Source of the DNA: Takakia lepidozioides
Lineage: Eukaryota; Streptophyta; Takakiopsida; Takakiales; Takakiaceae
DNA length: 60,000 nt
Assembly (NCBI GenBank): GCA_030704615.1
Contig: CM060733.1
Location: 44,704,001 to 44,764,000 of the forward strand
Direction of reading: 5' to 3'
This document shows positions 56,450 to 60,000 of the stretch, in pieces (within the stretch, counting starts at the first letter, position 1; every line of letters starts with the position of its first letter). Position numbers and translations under genes: made by a program. Below the pieces are notes generated by a model that was not told where the DNA came from, made no database searches, and saw only the letters and a list, made by a program, of their open reading frames with translations.

Positions 56450-58720
56450 TCATGAAACTTTTCAAGTGTGTGGTTATAGGTTTCAGGCTTCAGACATTGA
56501 AGTGCTCTCTCAAAGCCACCAATCAAACAGCTCATAGGCTACATGACCAACACGGGTGCAGGCTGAAGGCTTCGGCAACCTATCATCAAATGCTACACAA
56601 AGGCTCCTGGAGAAATAAATCTGGGGAGATTTGCTTGGTGGCATGCCATGCTGGTGCAAAAAACAGTGATATGAGTGGTGATTGGGATATCAAAGTCTGC
56701 CTCCACACTCGAGAGGCTCTCTCCCTCAAGCAGCACAGCATTGTGGATGGCACCATTCCCAGCATCTGGCCTCTCAACCACCCTAGTTCATTCAACCCTC
56801 TCTCCTTCCACATGTCTCTTCACAACCAGGATGCTCCAGCCAGTGTCCAAAAACAGCTTCAGTACAAGTAGGACAACATCAGGGAGGCAGGTGCAGTGAT
56901 GGAAAGGTATGAACCTAACCTCGTTCGATCCAGAATCCGGGCCAGATTGTTCTGTTACCCTTCTCTCCATGGACTTATGATTACAGCATCTTAAGCAGAG
57001 ATCTTTCAGTTGAGTCACTCCTGCTTCCACAGCAAAAGCAGCAGTCCAGGTTGGATTATCTGAGCTTTAGTGATTGCACTTTGGACGCTGCTCTAGGACA
57101 ATGCATATTCCTTAGATGATGGGCTTGACTGTTCCCTTTAAATTGTTCTAGAATATCCATCAATAATTGCTAGGTGGCTGACAAGACCAACTGTGAAGAT
57201 AGGCATCACCAGCCGGCGGATTGTGGACGAACCTTTCTACTTCAAACCGTTGAATCTGGAGACTCTTGCAGTGGGAGGCTCGTGGAGAAATGAATCTGGG
57301 CAGATATGTATGGTGGCATGCCATGCTGGTGCAAAGAACAGCAATATGAGTGGTGATTGTGATATCAAAATCTGCCTCCACACTCGTGAGGCCCTCTCTC
57401 TCAAGCAGCGCAGCATTGTGGAAGGCACCATTTCCAGCATCTCGACTCTCAACCACTTGTTCATTCAACCCTCTCTCCTTCCACATGTCTCGAGCCACAA
57501 CCAGGATGTCCCAGCCAGTGTCCAAAAACAGCTTCAGTATAAGTACGACAACATCAAGGAGGCAGGTGCATTGATGGAAAGGTATCAAACAGGGGCGCTA
57601 GCCCTCTTTATGCAGTGGATCTCTTTGAGTGCGCAGCATGCCATGATGACTCTGCAACCTGCTGCAGCGGTGCTTAGTGTCCAGCCTGTTGCAAATGCAC
57701 ATGCAAGAGGATGTTTAGCTAATGCGGTTAATCGTGCGACAGATGCAGAGCCAGCAGATGGTCTGCATAATCCCAAGGATGGGAAATGTACATGAAGGGC
57801 TGTCGACCAGTAGATGCCAATTGGACGCTGCTCCAGGACAATGCAGATTCCTTAGATGATGGGCTTGAGCCCTCAGCAAGAAATAAGAATGCAGGAGGTT
57901 TGAAGAACAGTAGTTTTAATGTCTTAGGTGTACTTCAGCTGGCAATTACATCCCAGAGAAGCATCTTCTATGGAGGGGGCATTCACCCCCGCTTTGAGAT
58001 GACCCCTGGTCTCTCGCACATGAGCATCGAGTAGGAGGGCGTCTCTATAGAAATAGAGAAGGAGTGTACGCTCTGTATGCTTGGCTGTACCCTGTTCCCA
58101 GTAAAACAGGTAAATTTTTTGACTAAGGAACCTGCTCTCCATGGGCCAGATGACTGCAGCATCTTAAGCAGAGATCCTTCAGTGGATTCACTCTTGCTTC
58201 CACAGCAGAAGCAGCAGTCCAGGTTGGATTATCTGAGCCTTAGTATGATCGCACCTGTGGACCACATGACAATAAACTGGAGGGAGGAGTGCAATTTTAC
58301 CCTACCTCCAGAGGGACAATGGATGCTGTCGTTAAAATCAAATCCTCGCTCAAGTGCATGCCGCCCCAGCAAGCAACCAGAATATTTCAAAGTGGGAGCT
58401 CGCTTGAAAATTACACCGGCTGGGTCTTCTGTTGTAAATCTGCTCGTGTATTTTGCAGATTGTCTGTATAATCGCAAGGATGGGAAAATGTACATGCAAG
58501 GCTCTCGACCGGTAGATGCCAATTGCGCTACTCCAGGACAGTGCAAATTCCTCAGACAATGGGCTTGGCTGTTCCCTTGAAACTGCTTTGGAGCACCCGT
58601 CAACAGCTGCTAGGTGGCTGACAAGACCAACTGGGACGATAGACATTACCAACCGGCGGAATGTGGACTGGCCGACCTTGTCTGGTGAGAGTAACAACAC
58701 TAAATATCACCTGTGCTGAG
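56450..58720 (+). pseudogene. DUF2921-type gene with internal tandem duplication and frame lesions
   Basis: The plus strand encodes two copies of a segment with GSWRN(K/E)SG(Q/E)IC(M/L)VACHAGAKN, D-IK(V/I)CLHTREALSLKQ, SIV(D/E)GTI and HNQD-PASVQKQLQYK (56,600-56,875 and 57,274-57,550). These are followed by KDGKMYM(Q/K)G(S/C)RPVDAN twice (57,776 and 58,478) and ARWLTRPT (57,160 and 58,610). The pattern G-W-x-G-x-(L/I)CM(V/I)xC and SI-x-GTI is that of the extracellular repeats of plant DUF2921 membrane proteins, whose role is unknown. Membrane helices expected at the C-terminus were not seen. One lesion is a missing A at 57,786, where the other copy reads GGGAAAATG. Confidence 0.6.
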
Positions 58721-60000
58721 CACAACCTCTCCGATAAGCGGAGACAAACTAACTACTCGATGACCACTTTCAGCATTACCCTTCTCCAGTGGTGCTTGAT
58801 CAAGCCCCCCTACTTTGGAAATTTCTCCTCTTACTGTAATAGGCGGCCATGGCGACCCAGGTTTTTGCGCCGCCAAGGCCGCCGTTGGTGCTGTGCTTCC
58901 CCGCTTACAACATGCGGGCAACTCTCACCGCTAGAACCCAGCTGCAACAAGAAATCTCTTAGTGACGGATTCAACCCTCTCTTCACCGAATGCGGGAAAA
59001 TGTAATGGAGTGGATAGTGGCTGACATGTAGCTATCCCTGTGCAAACCTGCTTACACGCCTACCTCCTCCCCCCCCCAAGCGCAACCATGAGCTATGCAC
59101 CAGCTCCGAAGCTGCCAATTCAACCACTTTGGAGTCCATACATATAAGACAACAGATGAGACTCTGTCTCTGCCCGCATCTACCCCAACGATCTTTGATT
59201 CGCAGGGAACCCTACTATCGTCTCTCATATTTATGGGTGTTGTCAGGATTCAAACGAGTCATAGTCTATAATTGCAACGAGAGTGGTTAGATATACTTGC
59301 CGATCAGCTTTGGGATCAGATCGATGAGTTTTGGATGAGGAGCAGATTTGTGTGTTCATTGACTTCGCAGACGCTGATTTTTCGACACAATTTTGCCAAC
59401 ACAATTACTGCATGCAGCTCCTCAAGTCCAACAAAGCTACGTTTCTGTTTTGTTCAGATGTCTCCCGGGGTATGGAGACAGTAGCAAGCGGAGCTCTGCA
59501 GCAAAGGAAGAGTTTGGAAGTTTCAGAGGTGGTAATAATACCCTTCCCCTTGTGAGGGAAGTCCATCCTACGACAAAATTATCCCATATCGATTGTCGGG
59601 AGCAAGGAAGAAGAAGGTCTTGGAGTCTGACGAGCGTGGACACGAGAAGTGCGATGAGCGGCGTCGTCGCCAGACCTCGGCAAGGCCTGCAGCACCGCCA
59701 ACTTAGTGGAGGTGTTGGCAGTAGCGACAGCGGTAGCAGCGCTAACCGAGCAAGCGGCCGCTGTGCAACAGTGGGCCCCACGCCGGTCAGGCTGCCTCGA
59801 TCGGCTCGTCCCCAGCTCGTTCAGCCCCGACGCCGTACAGGCAGCCAACTCCAGCCCTCACCACAACCCCTTTGCTGCCTACTCCACCATCCCTAGCAGT
59901 TCGCTCCCCATAGCAACGAGAGGTGCTGAACACAGCCGCAACTGCTCCTACTGGAAGACTTGCTCCTCTTGGAAGACCCCAACGCCAACGTACCCCTACT
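58721..60000. other. No gene recognised
   Basis: Several short open frames only. The longest (59,393-59,896) is Ser/Arg/Pro-rich, with no recognisable motif. Confidence 0.4.

Overview
The window is nuclear DNA of a green-lineage eukaryote with a repeat-rich genome. Three spliced plant-type genes support this: CURT1 (thylakoid curvature protein with a plastid transit peptide), an RPA49-like RNA polymerase I subunit, and a DUF2921-type gene. A plant-style PPR pseudogene agrees. A streptophyte alga such as a charophyte would fit, but that is inference from gene content only. Introns are GT-AG, and most of the first 40 kb is mobile DNA in several stages of decay.

Layout. 1-352: LTR-like repeat with a GGCTGTG minisatellite. 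410-5,693: gene A (+), a broken copy of a multi-exon gene with a ParB-like domain followed by a permuted N4/N6-type DNA methyltransferase-like domain. 5,864-7,380: CACTA (TNP2) transposase remnant (-). 8,123-9,595: LTR fragment and a fold-back element. 9,880-17,316: decayed Ty3/Gypsy element (-). 17,895-30,515: candidate 12.6-kb mobile element. 30,645-33,275: gene C with an FCP1-like HAD phosphatase region. 33,640-35,264: region rich in AACCACT motifs with a CACTA-like end. 35,536-37,860: two nested Gypsy remnants. 38,640-40,773: LINE remnant. 41,138-43,361: intact CURT1. 44,617-46,710: fragments, including another gag piece. 48,121-49,775: piggyBac-like transposase remnant (-). 49,807-51,105: PPR pseudogene between direct repeats. 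51,148-51,969: piggyBac-type MITE. 52,418-54,696: RPA49-like gene. 56,450-58,720: DUF2921-like gene with an internal duplication. 58,720-60,000: nothing recognised.

The main result is the 17.9-30.5 kb block. It holds two divergently transcribed genes. On the plus strand is an uninterrupted two-exon MULE-type transposase with a C-terminal SWIM zinc finger (gene D). On the minus strand is a ten-exon ParB/methyltransferase gene (gene B) whose exon phases all agree, with one apparent 1-nt lesion. The first intron of gene B contains a 116-bp satellite of about 22 units, each with a hairpin, arranged in a higher-order pattern. The block is bracketed by the same 9-mer CACTATAGA, and inside each bracket lie inverted GTGAGCC clusters with identical 7-nt spacing. 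I read this as a large Mutator-like element carrying a ParB-methyltransferase gene as cargo or accessory. Gene A is a decayed paralogue of gene B elsewhere in the window.

Many frame lesions fall in short homopolymers, so some apparent pseudogenes may be assembly errors. Identities rest on motif recognition by eye; no database search was run.
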